Assembly: GCF_015207035.1 (NCBI RefSeq)
Contig: NZ_JADEXQ010000001.1
Coordinates: 1-64,000, forward strand
Length of the DNA: 64,000 bases
Origin: Romeriopsis navalis LEGE 11480
GTDB lineage: Bacteria > Cyanobacteriota > Cyanobacteriia > Leptolyngbyales > Leptolyngbyaceae
Direction: 5' to 3'
The position numbers and the translations under genes are program-made. Below are positions 46,489-55,135 of the stretch, one piece after another (the stretch's first letter is position 1; each line of letters opens with the position of its first letter). The notes beneath the pieces were generated by a model. The model had not been told where the DNA came from. It saw only the letters and a list, made by a program, of their open reading frames with translations, and did not search any database.

Positions 46489-47313
46489 ATGACCATCGCA
46501 ACGCAACGTAAACTTCCGATTTCATGGCATGTGGTTGCCTTAATCGGTGCGGTACATGTCGGTGCCTTAATGGCATTTTTACCCGGTAACTTTCGCTGGT
46601 CGGGACTGGCCCTGGCCATTGTGCTGCACTGGGTGACCGGGGGGTTGGGGATTACACTCGGTTGGCACCGGTTAGTTTCTCACCGCAGTTTTCAAGTGCC
46701 GAAATGGTTGGAATATTTTTTCGTGTTCTGCGGCACGTTATCGATGCAAGGTGGGCCAACTTGGTGGGTCGGCTTGCATCGTCACCACCATCTGTACTCT
46801 GATCAAAACGTTGATCAACATGACTCCAATAAGGGGTTTTGGTGGAGTCATATGGGGTGGATGCTGCATGAAGTGCCTGCATTGAAGGATATTGCCCGCT
46901 ACACCAAAGACATCGCGAATGATCCGGTTTATCGCTTCTTTGATAACTATTTCTTACCATTGCAAATTGCCTTGGGTCTTGTGTTGTATCTAATTGGCGG
47001 TTGGCCGTTTGTGTTGTGGGGGATTTTCGTCCGTTTGGTGTTGGTATATCACTGCACTTGGCTTGTGAATAGTGCGACGCACATGTTTGGCTATAAGAGC
47101 CATGAGTCGCATGATAATTCCCGGAACTGCTGGTGGGTCGCGCTATTGACCTATGGTGAAGGCTGGCATAATAATCACCATGCGTTTCAATATTCAGCAC
47201 GCCATGGTTTGAAATGGTGGGAATTTGATATGACTTGGATCATGATCCGAACTTTGCAGGCTTGTGGGTTGGCGAAGAAGGTGAAGCTGCCAATGGCTGA
47301 TTCAAGCCGTTAA
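46489..47313 (+). CDS. desC: Acyl-lipid Delta9 desaturase, copy 2
   Basis: Second Delta9-type desaturase, 274 aa, with boxes HRLVSH, GLHRHHH and HNNHH. It aligns with copy 1 almost end to end; differences cluster in the N-terminal 40 residues and the helices. The similarity extends into the leader: both genes begin TGGAATTTA(A/G)ATGACCAT with the start codon at the same place. ATG at 46489. A strong hairpin follows at 47350. Confidence 0.92.
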   Translation: MTIATQRKLPISWHVVALIGAVHVGALMAFLPGNFRWSGLALAIVLHWVTGGLGITLGWHRLVSHRSFQVPKWLEYFFVFCGTLSMQGGPTWWVGLHRHHHLYSDQNVDQHDSNKGFWWSHMGWMLHEVPALKDIARYTKDIANDPVYRFFDNYFLPLQIALGLVLYLIGGWPFVLWGIFVRLVLVYHCTWLVNSATHMFGYKSHESHDNSRNCWWVALLTYGEGWHNNHHAFQYSARHGLKWWEFDMTWIMIRTLQACGLAKKVKLPMADSSR

Positions 47314-47349
47314 GCTGTGGGCTTTGGCCGAAGCATTTGTGCATAAACG

Positions 47350-47388
47350 AAAAACCGCTCGAAGATAAAGTGCTTCGAGCGGTTTTTT
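47350..47388. terminator. Bidirectional terminator between desC copy 2 and the proA-like gene
   Basis: AAAAACCGCTCGAAG pairs perfectly with CTTCGAGCGGTTTTT around an 8-base loop, with U-runs on both strands. It lies between two convergent genes. Confidence 0.88.
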
Positions 47389-47468
47389 GTCGGGATAGCG
47401 AGTCTGATGAAACTTAATCGGACTCGATTGCTCGTCCAACTAGAATGCCGCTGTTGTCGCTTGATTTG

Positions 47469-48722
47469 TTAGGTTGAACAATTTCCCAAAATAATTTGTT
47501 TGGTGGTCATGAGGCTTTCTACCCCGATCGCGCCACGGTGGCTACCCTTCTGTTTTGAAATGCCGAGGAAGACTTGTTTCTCCCCTGGATCAAGCCGATG
47601 AAACCGGGGTGATTCATTGATGTAGATGAATGTACTATTTACCTGCTGCGCGAATTTCTGGGATTTTGTATAGGAATCTGTGACGATACAGTTTGCATGA
47701 CCACTGCTGTACTGGTTCATCCAAGCGGCGGCATCTTCGAGTCGATCGACTAATTTGAAAGCGACAGTTTTTTGGAGATAAGATTGTCGCCATTCGCTGG
47801 GTTCGACCAGTGTCAGATCCGGAAATTCATTCACGAAATGTTCATCGCCCCGAATTTCAAATCCATTTTCCCGCAGACTGTTCCACAGCATTCCGAGGCT
47901 GGATTGTTTGAGTTGTGGATGGACCAATACTTTTTCAATTCCATTGACCGCATCGGGTTGGGTGCGATGACTGTCCAGAATCGCATTGCGGACTTTTTCG
48001 AGACTGCCCGATGCGGACCAATACAGGTAACAATTGCCAATGGCAGTTTGGAGAATGGGGGCATTACACTGCCGGACTGTTTGTTGTACCCAACTGGGGC
48101 GACCATAGGGGATAACTAAATTGGGTTGGTGTTCGGTGCAAAAGAAGTCACGTAGCGAGTAATCTTCCTGGGCCGCCAAATCAATTAGACTATCTGCCGG
48201 TAAATCCGTTTCGATGATCGCACTTTGAAGCACCTGGAAAATTGCCAAATTGGTTTGACGCGCTTCTTGGCTTCCACGCAGTAGTAAACTATTGCCGCTT
48301 CGCATACAAAGCCCAGCGGCAATGGCGGCTAAATCGGGCAGGGATTCATGTACAAAGGCAATCACCCCAAGGGGGAGCAGTTCGGTAAATGTTTGGCCAT
48401 GAACACTGGGTTGACTGGTGGCGACAACACGGCCAATTGGATCGGGTAGACGACTGAGTGTCAACAGATCATCAATCACTTTTTGGAGGCGTTCAGGCGT
48501 CAATTTGAGCCATTCCAGCAGGCGATTGGAGATGGCCATCTCACGACTCGTTTCTAAATCAAGCGTATTGGCTTCTAAAATGGCATCTTGCTGCTTGAGC
48601 AATTGTTCCGCCATGGCTTGAATTGCGGCCGTGCGCTGCTCGCTGGAGGCAGTGCGGAGGACGTTGGCGGCTTCGGTCGCTTGTTGAATTGCGCTATTCG
48701 CTGACACCGGCAAAGACTCCAA
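47469..48722 (-). CDS. ProA-like aldehyde dehydrogenase without the catalytic cysteine
   Basis: Product of 417 aa, homologous over its length to glutamate-5-semialdehyde dehydrogenase (gamma-glutamyl phosphate reductase, proline synthesis): ESLPDLAAIAAGLCMRSGN, LLLRGSQEARQTN, LVIPYGRPSWVQQ, AIGNCYLYW, EWRQSYLQKTVAFKLVD and LGISKQKGSHRGAIGVE. In active ProA the catalytic Cys lies in a motif like QRPSVCNAAE; here the aligned stretch is TQPDAVNGIE, so it is absent. It is probably a divergent paralogue, inactive or with another function. The start is TTG at 48722. A second, canonical proA is expected elsewhere. Confidence 0.8.
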   Translation of the reverse strand: MESLPVSANSAIQQATEAANVLRTASSEQRTAAIQAMAEQLLKQQDAILEANTLDLETSREMAISNRLLEWLKLTPERLQKVIDDLLTLSRLPDPIGRVVATSQPSVHGQTFTELLPLGVIAFVHESLPDLAAIAAGLCMRSGNSLLLRGSQEARQTNLAIFQVLQSAIIETDLPADSLIDLAAQEDYSLRDFFCTEHQPNLVIPYGRPSWVQQTVRQCNAPILQTAIGNCYLYWSASGSLEKVRNAILDSHRTQPDAVNGIEKVLVHPQLKQSSLGMLWNSLRENGFEIRGDEHFVNEFPDLTLVEPSEWRQSYLQKTVAFKLVDRLEDAAAWMNQYSSGHANCIVTDSYTKSQKFAQQVNSTFIYINESPRFHRLDPGEKQVFLGISKQKGSHRGAIGVESLMTTKQIILGNCST

Positions 48723-48843
48723 ATGGAATGCATTATTCAGTCAAATGAAAGCTGAATCATGAACATATAATTCCCAAATCCTGGACGCCTCAAGCGCGAT
48801 TAAGCTGGTCGGGCCTGGCCTTCGCCTGGAAATGTTCTTCGAT

Positions 48844-49245
48844 CTAGTAGCGTCGTCGCCAACGGGCGTATAGGGCTGGCATAACTAAGGTAATGATGGT
48901 AATACCAACGACCCAATATAGCCAAGAAAAAGGTGGTATGAGCCATTGTCTCATCAAAAACCAGCCAAGTAATAAAATTGCGAGAGAGACGATTGCCCGA
49001 ATGAAATGATTTTCTTGGATGGGTGGTGGATAAATCATTTTCCACTGTTCGCCGGTCCAGCGCCAAGCCCGGGCATCGGGGTAGCCAGCGGTTAATTGTT
49101 CAACTAGTTTGCCTTCTTGATTCAAAACAAACATTTGAGGACAACGATCGCAGCCATAGGCCTCAGTTAAATAGATCGGGACAAGACGGGCCTCACGGCG
49201 ACAGGGGCAGGGGTAGTCGCTAGCTGTAGTTTTTTCAAAGTACAC
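48844..49245 (-). CDS. Hypothetical membrane protein with Cys-rich N-terminus
   Basis: Product of 133 aa. The N-terminus has CPCRREARLVPIYLTEAYGCDRCP, that is, two Cys pairs that could bind zinc, here cited only as CPC and CDRC. A mid-part (WRWTGEQWKMIYPPP) precedes two membrane helices (FIRAIVSLAILLLGWFL and LYWVVGITIITLVMPAL) and a basic end. It resembles a conserved cyanobacterial family without function. Start is GTG at 49245. Confidence 0.7.
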   Translation of the reverse strand: MYFEKTTASDYPCPCRREARLVPIYLTEAYGCDRCPQMFVLNQEGKLVEQLTAGYPDARAWRWTGEQWKMIYPPPIQENHFIRAIVSLAILLLGWFLMRQWLIPPFSWLYWVVGITIITLVMPALYARWRRRY

Positions 49246-49608
49246 GGTAGCTGTGATGGTCTAAAGGGTGGTTGAGCGAATCTGACTTTTGGAGCGAGGT
49301 GCATCTCGTGGTGGCGTAGTTGCCGATGCCATGGCTGCATTGTAGCGGGGCTTTATGTGACGGCTAAGGATTGAAGTAGTTGCGCTGCGCTAACGGAAAA
49401 GCGACGATACGTACCGATTACTAATCTGGCTTACACAGTCAGGAACTCGACCTACCTACTACCTTAAATCTGCTGACTGGATTGCCTCAGTAGTTTCAAT
49501 AAAGTCTTAATATTATCCCTTGAGATAATTAAACTTAGTGCGGATTTCAAGCTCGTTTCAGGCTCTGTGCCCAAGGTGCGAGTTGGCCTGTTGCCGGCAT
49601 AGCCGAAT
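49246..49608. other. Intergenic region with no visible gene
   Basis: No supported gene. A long minus-strand frame (49464-50114) runs across the tRNA and its terminator and is therefore chance. Confidence 0.5.
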
Positions 49609-49654
49609 TTAAAATAAGAAAAGCAGGCTAAATGGCCTGCTTTTCTTATTTTAA
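49609..49654 (-). terminator. Terminator of tRNA-Gly
   Basis: A 20-bp perfect stem whose core is AATAAGAAAAGCAGGC with its complement, around a 6-base loop, starting 3 bases past the mature tRNA 3' end. On the minus strand a TTTT follows at its far arm. Confidence 0.8.
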
Positions 49655-49657
49655 TCA

Positions 49658-49729
49658 AGCGGGTGACGCGAGTCGAACGCGCGACATTCACCTTGGCAAG
49701 GTGACGCTCTACCACTGAGCTACACCCGC
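49658..49729 (-). tRNA. tRNA-Gly (anticodon GCC)
   Basis: The minus strand folds as a 72-nt cloverleaf: acceptor GCGGGTG/CACCCGC, D-arm AGCTCAGTGGTAGAGC, anticodon loop CTTGCCAAG (anticodon GCC), and T-arm with GTTCGACTC. The discriminator base is T and CCA is not encoded. Confidence 0.95.
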
Positions 49730-49910
49730 ATTTCGTATTTAATACTCGCAGGAATAGGATGCATTTGTCAACCATTGGAGAAGATTTTTTCTTCCGGTAT
49801 GATGAGATGTAGTTTTGTGAAATTTTTCTGATGTCGAGCGAGCCCAGGCTGGCGAAGCGATCGAGTGATTTTACCAATTGAAATAGTTTGGTCCAAGATA
49901 ATTCTAGGGA

Positions 49911-50888
49911 GTGTGTAATTCTGTGATTGTTAAGCCTGTGAATGCGGTGTCGGTGGCTGCGAAAAGTACGGGGAGCCAAACTGTAATCGATGCCGATGGG
50001 CAGGAATTGGCAGGCTTGGATTGGACTTGGCAAGGGCATCAAATCCGCTATGTCTGCGCTGGAACGGGGCAACCCATGCTTTTGCTCCACGGATTTGGGG
50101 CATCGATCGGCCATTGGAAGAAGAATATTACGGCCTTTGCGGCGGCGGGATATCGTGTATACGTGCTGGATTTGTTAGGGTTTGGCGCATCGGACAAACC
50201 GGCGATTGATTACAGTATGGAGCTCTGGCAGTCGTTGGTATATGACTTTTGGCAGGCTTTTGTGCAACAGCCCGCGGTGCTGGTGGGTAATTCGATCGGT
50301 GGATTGTTGACCATGATGCTGTTAGCTAACCATCCAGAAATGGCGACCCGTGGAATTTTGCTTAACCCCGCTGGCGGCCTGAATCATCGCCCCGACGAAC
50401 TCAATCCGCTTTTAGGGGCAGTGCTGGGAACGTTCTCGAAGTTGACCCGCTCTGAGTGGTTAGGGCCGTGGCTATTCGATCGAGTCCGCCAGAAATCGCG
50501 GATTCGCAGTAGTTTGAAGCAGATTTATTGCGATCGCTCGGCGATCACCGATGAGTTAGTGGAGATGCTATATCGTCCCTCCTGTGATCCGGGTGCCCAG
50601 AAAGTCTTTGCGGCAATTTTGAGTGCCCCCCCAGGACCGCGACCCAGCGAACTCCTGCCACGTTTGCCGGTGCCGTTATTGGTGTTGTGGGGCGAGGATG
50701 ATCCGTGGACCCCGATTCAGGCTTCATCGATGTATGCGATGCATCAAGGTGAAAAATCAGTGGAGGTCATTGTAATTCCGCGGACAGGGCATTGTCCCCA
50801 TGATGAACGGCCGGAATTGGTTAACCCCTGCATCTTGGATTGGTTGCGCCAACAGGGATTGCCAGCAGGTTCCGCGGATCGGATTTGA
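49911..50888 (+). CDS. Alpha/beta hydrolase, pheophytinase/dephytylase-like
   Basis: Alpha/beta-hydrolase of 325 aa. Motifs: MLLLHGFGASIGHWKKNI, VLDLLGFGASDKP, nucleophile elbow VGNSIGGLLTMML, PSCDPGAQKVFAAIL, acid Asp in LWGEDDPWTP and His in PRTGHCPHDERPE. The HGFGASxxHWxxNI motif recalls plant pheophytinase and chlorophyll dephytylase and their cyanobacterial homologues, so removal of phytol from a chlorophyll derivative is a reasonable guess. Start is GTG at 49911; GTG at 49923 is an alternative. Stands alone after the tRNA. Confidence 0.82.
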   Translation: MCNSVIVKPVNAVSVAAKSTGSQTVIDADGQELAGLDWTWQGHQIRYVCAGTGQPMLLLHGFGASIGHWKKNITAFAAAGYRVYVLDLLGFGASDKPAIDYSMELWQSLVYDFWQAFVQQPAVLVGNSIGGLLTMMLLANHPEMATRGILLNPAGGLNHRPDELNPLLGAVLGTFSKLTRSEWLGPWLFDRVRQKSRIRSSLKQIYCDRSAITDELVEMLYRPSCDPGAQKVFAAILSAPPGPRPSELLPRLPVPLLVLWGEDDPWTPIQASSMYAMHQGEKSVEVIVIPRTGHCPHDERPELVNPCILDWLRQQGLPAGSADRI

Positions 50889-51071
50889 TGATCGATGGGT
50901 GATGCGCTGTTCACTGCTTGTGGGTTGATGAAGTTTATTTGTGGTGAGGATTGGTGTAGATCCGTAAATGTTCGGATCCGAGTCGGATGAGCGACAAGCT
51001 AGGTTGACAGTGAGGAATCAAGTGTACTGACCTGTTAGTCATTTGTCGTGGCATCTGGAGAAGCAAAATTT

Positions 51072-52184
51072 ATGAGTAATCGGCATCCCAATTCGTCGTC
51101 ACATTCGCCAATGTCTCGTTGCGAGCGGGAAACGGTCGTTCCTGATCGATTGATCAACGCTGCCGCGCCGGATCAACTAGATGCTGAGTCTATAGATTGT
51201 CAAGCTGTCGGCGAAACGCTGCGGTGTCAAGAAGCAGATGAATTGTTGCGTTTGAGTATGTCAGCGCAGAAAAATCAAGATCATCAGACGGCGGTCAAGT
51301 TGCTGAAACAAGCCCAGAGTATCTACTGGGAGTTGTCAGATGCAGTTGGGCAAGAGAAGGTGCTGTCGATGCTTGGGGTGAGTTGCTACCACCTGGGCGA
51401 CTACAAAACAGCCATTCACTATTCGCAGCGGAGTTTAGATGTTTCGCCGCCGAGTCCGCCCAGTCCTGGAGCCGTCCGAACTTTGAGCACGTTGGGCAAT
51501 GCCTATCGGCATATCACGGATTATGAGCAGGCGATCGCTTATCAACAGCGTAGTTTAGAACTTGCACAGCGGATTGAAGATCAAGCCGGTGCAATGGCCG
51601 CGCTCAATAATTTAGGTTTAGCCTACAAATCATTTGGTCAGCATGACCAAGCGATCACGGTGGAAAAACAGGCACTTGCTTTAGCGCAGCAATTGCAGGC
51701 GCATAACGTGGAAGTCCAGGTGCTTAAGAATCTTGGTAATGCTTATTACAGTAAAGGTGATTATGAGCAGGCAATCGCTTATTACGAAATGCGTTTGGCC
51801 CTATCAAGGCAGCTGGGTGATCAACGTTTAGAAACCCAAATTCTGCGAAATCTTTCTAATGCTTGCCATGCGATCGATGATTTAGAGCGAGCGATGCAAT
51901 TCGCCCAATCTTGTTTAGAGTTATCTCAACAAATGGGCGACCTCTACTTGCAAGCCCAAATGCTGGCCAGTCTCGGTGTATTTAATACTGCCTTGGGGCA
52001 TTTGCAAGCCGCGTTGACCGCCTACGAAAATCGGTTATCTGTGGCGCGTAAACTACACGATTTGAAGTTGGTGAGTGAAGTTTTGGGGAGCTTAAAAAAT
52101 ACTTGCTACGCAATTGGTGATTACGCCAAAGCGGATGAATATACGTTGCAGCAGCTGTCATTGCTCCAAGGAGCCGCAGTTTAG
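51072..52184 (+). CDS. Tetratricopeptide repeat protein
   Basis: Product of 370 aa made of about seven TPR units of the Pins/LGN-like kind in the region 65-365, for example VLSMLGVSCYHLGDYKTAIHY, TLGNAYRHITDYEQAIAY, NNLGLAYKSFGQHDQAI and KNLGNAYYSKGDYEQAIAY. The first 60 residues are polar. TPR arrays bind partner proteins; no enzymatic domain is attached. ATG at 51072 has GGAG 11 bases upstream and is preferred over GTG 51048. It precedes the atypical histidine kinase by about 200 bases. Confidence 0.88.
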   Translation: MSNRHPNSSSHSPMSRCERETVVPDRLINAAAPDQLDAESIDCQAVGETLRCQEADELLRLSMSAQKNQDHQTAVKLLKQAQSIYWELSDAVGQEKVLSMLGVSCYHLGDYKTAIHYSQRSLDVSPPSPPSPGAVRTLSTLGNAYRHITDYEQAIAYQQRSLELAQRIEDQAGAMAALNNLGLAYKSFGQHDQAITVEKQALALAQQLQAHNVEVQVLKNLGNAYYSKGDYEQAIAYYEMRLALSRQLGDQRLETQILRNLSNACHAIDDLERAMQFAQSCLELSQQMGDLYLQAQMLASLGVFNTALGHLQAALTAYENRLSVARKLHDLKLVSEVLGSLKNTCYAIGDYAKADEYTLQQLSLLQGAAV

Positions 52185-52380
52185 GGGGAATGGAAAGGGG
52201 CTATGATTGGGGTGCCAAGTCCCGATTGGCAAGGAATTTCTGGCAAACTGGATCAGACATTATCAGAAAAACTTAGCCAGTTTAAGAAAAATGTGGCTAA
52301 ATTCGATGGAGCATTTCCTGTCTAGCTAGTTACACTAGGTAGATACGTGCGAATTATTACTTCATTCCGTCATATCCCCC

Positions 52381-53937
52381 ATGACCTCGATTGCCGCCCC
52401 TGAGACAACTTTGTACGACCTTGCTAGTACCGCCGAGCCATCCCCTGGGGCGTTGCAAATTAATCCTGCAACCTTCAAGTCAATGGTGAGTAGCTTGTTT
52501 GATTTAATGATCGAACAAGGTGTGCCGGCATGGGTCTGGATTAAATTACCCCGGGGCGATTCCTGGCAATCGGAAATTGAGCGAGTGGTGGCTCAGGCCG
52601 ATCACTTAAAGGGAATTTCGGTATTTCGGAGTATTGCGGAAGATAGTGGTGATGCGGACGGTGATGGGCCACCCAGTTTTGTGAATTCGGTGTTGCCGAA
52701 CCAATTCCAGAAATCTTCTGTGCATTCGATTCAGTTGCCGTTTGAGAATCCCCTGAAGGGTGAGTTTTTAGTCTTGGTGTGGTCGGAGCAGATGACGGCT
52801 CTGCTGGCCGCGAAACGCAGCCGATCGTCGCGATCGATTTCGGAAGCTGTGACGCCGACATCAGAGTTGGGTGTGCATAGTGCGGATGAATCGTCCGAAC
52901 GAAAGACGCCCTTGTTAGCGACCTGCTTGCTGGAAGCTGAGGCGGTGAAGCGGGCAGTGTTCCGGATGGCCGAGCTCGTACAGCAGCCAAACTATGAAAT
53001 GTTAGGAGACGATGTGCCGTTGCCGGAATTGGCGCAGGAGTGGCAGCAGGCAGCGGCATTGACATCTTCGTTGACGCCCGCTTTGGAGTCGGCCTCGGTG
53101 TTATTGGGCAAGCATATCCAGCGTCAAGAAGAGCTGTGGCAGCGTTCGATGACCTATCGCAAGCAGGCAGAACTGGTCAACGTACTGCAGCTGCAAAACG
53201 AAGAGTTGACCAGTACCGTGCGCTCGAAAGATGAGTTTTTGAGTATGGTCGGTCAGCAGCTGCGGACGCCGTTGACTAATATGAAGACGGCTTTGACCCT
53301 GCTTAATTCACCGAATATCAAGCCCCCGCAGCGACAGCGCTATATGGATCTCTTGACCAAAGAGTGCGATCGTCAAGGGTCATTGATTGGCAGTCTGTTG
53401 GACCTCGTCAGTTTGGATCAGATGGCTGAGCGTAAAACCCTTGAGCCGATTAAGTTGGTTGATGTTGTGCCGGGCGTGGTGAGTACCTATCAGCCCTTGT
53501 CTGAAGAAAAGGGTGTGCGTTTGGCTTATACGATTCCCGAAGGCTTACCGGCGGTGGCGAATTTGACGCCGTGGCTGCGGCAGATTGTGGTCAACTTGTT
53601 GCACAACGGGATTAAATTTACACCCCGTGGTGGTCAAGTTTGGGTGCGAGCGAAACAGCAAGGTGACTACCTGCAGTTGGAATTCAAGGACACGGGGGTG
53701 GGGATTCCGGTGCATGAGATTCCGAAAATCTTCGATCGGTTTTACCGGGTCCGTCAGGTGAGCGGTGAGGACGAAGGTGGCGCGGGTCTGGGCCTGACAA
53801 TCGTGCAGCAGTTGTTGCTGCGCTGTGGTGGTTCTATTTCGGTGAAAAGCCGTCCTGGTGAGGGATCAATCTTTAATGTATTGCTGCCGGTCTACAAGGA
53901 TTCCTTAGATAGTGCGGCGGATAACATGATTTCCTAG
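52381..53937 (+). CDS. Histidine kinase-like protein lacking the phospho-accepting His
   Basis: Sensor kinase-like protein of 518 aa. Residues 25-250 form an unassigned, possibly GAF-like input region. A coiled-coil segment leads to the HisKA domain, whose H-box reads SMVGQQLRTPLTNMK where SHELRTP is expected: Gln292 replaces the phospho-His. The HATPase domain is intact: N-box RQIVVNLLHNGIKFTP, G1 FKDTGVGIP, F-box IFDRFYR and G2 GGAGLGLTIVQQLL. No membrane segment, so cytosolic. It could act as a phosphatase, as one half of a heterodimer or as a scaffold. ATG at 52381. No response regulator is adjacent. Confidence 0.88.
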   Translation: MTSIAAPETTLYDLASTAEPSPGALQINPATFKSMVSSLFDLMIEQGVPAWVWIKLPRGDSWQSEIERVVAQADHLKGISVFRSIAEDSGDADGDGPPSFVNSVLPNQFQKSSVHSIQLPFENPLKGEFLVLVWSEQMTALLAAKRSRSSRSISEAVTPTSELGVHSADESSERKTPLLATCLLEAEAVKRAVFRMAELVQQPNYEMLGDDVPLPELAQEWQQAAALTSSLTPALESASVLLGKHIQRQEELWQRSMTYRKQAELVNVLQLQNEELTSTVRSKDEFLSMVGQQLRTPLTNMKTALTLLNSPNIKPPQRQRYMDLLTKECDRQGSLIGSLLDLVSLDQMAERKTLEPIKLVDVVPGVVSTYQPLSEEKGVRLAYTIPEGLPAVANLTPWLRQIVVNLLHNGIKFTPRGGQVWVRAKQQGDYLQLEFKDTGVGIPVHEIPKIFDRFYRVRQVSGEDEGGAGLGLTIVQQLLLRCGGSISVKSRPGEGSIFNVLLPVYKDSLDSAADNMIS

Positions 53938-53979
53938 GTGACGACTTTAGCTCGTCATCAATCGCTTGTAGCTGATCTT

Positions 53980-54017
53980 CTGCCTGATGCCATTTGTGGT
54001 GTCAGGCAGATGTTTTA
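53980..54017 (+). terminator. Terminator of the histidine kinase-like gene
   Basis: CTGCCTGATGCCA pairs with TGGTGTCAGGCAG (two G-U pairs) around a 4-base loop and is followed by ATGTTTTATGG. It starts 42 bases after the stop codon. Confidence 0.7.
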
Positions 54018-54071
54018 TGGCCTGCGTCGGTAAGGCTGAATGCGTCCGGTTTAAGATGAGAGGAGAAACTA

Positions 54072-54569
54072 TTGTCACAGGATGAAATAAGTAGAATGAC
54101 CGTCACGATCGACCTCAGCACTGCACAAATTCATCGCATTGATATTACGGCGGCGGCGAAAATTATTCAGCCCTTGCTGGACGATTTAACGGCGAATGAG
54201 CAGCAGGTGCAGTTTCAGATTGATTGGGAACGTGAAGACGGTGATCCACGTGAGCTATCGGAAATTCCGGAGTTACGTCTATGGTTTATTCGTTTAGATG
54301 CGGAATATCCTTGGTTGCCGTTTTTCCTCGATTGGAAAGCGGGCGAATTAGCGCGTTATGTGGCGATGTTGGTCCCGCACCAGTTTCATCCGAAGGATGG
54401 GGTGCAGTTTAATCCGGAGGCGCTCGAAATCTTTGTCATGCGGCGGGTGTTTGTCCTGATGAATTGGTTACGTGCGCAAGGCATTGAAGGTCGATCGCGG
54501 ATTAAAGCGATGACCCAGATGCTGGGCTATGAATTAGAAGATGGTTTCTTTGATCTACTTGGGTTTTAA
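54072..54569 (+). CDS. crr6: CRR6-type NDH-1 assembly factor
   Basis: Chlororespiratory reduction 6 family, 165 aa. In chloroplasts CRR6 helps assemble the NDH complex stroma-side arm (NdhI), and the cyanobacterial homologue supports NDH-1. Strongly conserved stretch: DPRELSEIPELRLWFIRLD, then YPWLPFFLDWKAGELARY, LVPHQFHPKDGVQFNPEAL and MLGYELEDGFFDLL. Soluble, no signal. The start is TTG at 54072, supported by AGGAGA 5-6 bases upstream; ATG at 54096 is a weaker alternative. Confidence 0.88.
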   Translation: MSQDEISRMTVTIDLSTAQIHRIDITAAAKIIQPLLDDLTANEQQVQFQIDWEREDGDPRELSEIPELRLWFIRLDAEYPWLPFFLDWKAGELARYVAMLVPHQFHPKDGVQFNPEALEIFVMRRVFVLMNWLRAQGIEGRSRIKAMTQMLGYELEDGFFDLLGF

Positions 54570-54647
54570 TGAGGTGGGGTGTAGTGGTTGAGTTTGATTG
54601 TGATTTGTTAAGTTCCATCTAGGCCAATTGGTTTTGAGGTAATTGCG

Positions 54648-55082
54648 ATGCAACGACGACTGACTTTTTTAGCAGCCCTTTTGGTTGCAGCATCCAGTAG
54701 TTTCTGGGGCCTGCCAACAACCCCCGCGATCGCCGCGACTTGTTCGAGCCAATGCAAAAAGACAAAACCGATTCAGTTTCGTCCTGGGCAGCGGATTGAA
54801 GTGATGGTGGTCAACCGGACCCGCCGCACGATCATGATGGAAAACACGCTGGGTGATCGGGCAATCAAGTTGCTGCCTGGTCAGAAACTGAAATTTTATC
54901 GCGGTGGAAGTACGGATCCAAATCTCTCATTGGCGTTTTGGGATGCCACAGAGACGCCCTTGAAGTTGGCCCTGTCTCAGCCCCAATCGAACTTATTGCA
55001 AATTGATGTGCGCTTTGCGCGTCGTGCCCCTGGTGATCGAGCGCTATACATCATGAATGATGGCCGAATTCAGTTGCTTTAA
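54648..55082 (+). CDS. Hypothetical secreted protein
   Basis: Product of 144 aa with a clear Sec signal peptide (RRLTFLAALLVAASSSFW, cleavage near AIAA-TC). The mature part has a CSSQC pair, then beta-rich sequence (RIEVMVVNRTRRTIMMEN, IKLLPGQKLKFYRGG) with several basic residues. I do not recognise a family. ATG at 54648. It lies between crr6 and the folate gene on the same strand. Confidence 0.65.
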   Translation: MQRRLTFLAALLVAASSSFWGLPTTPAIAATCSSQCKKTKPIQFRPGQRIEVMVVNRTRRTIMMENTLGDRAIKLLPGQKLKFYRGGSTDPNLSLAFWDATETPLKLALSQPQSNLLQIDVRFARRAPGDRALYIMNDGRIQLL

Positions 55083-55135
55083 ACCTCGGTTGCGGTTGAA
55101 TGTGATGGCTTGATCGGGGGAGGCATGCGGCGGCG

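Noticed and set aside
49464-50114. 216-codon minus-strand frame
   Set aside because: It runs through tRNA-Gly and its terminator and overlaps the hydrolase gene; the translation has no family features.
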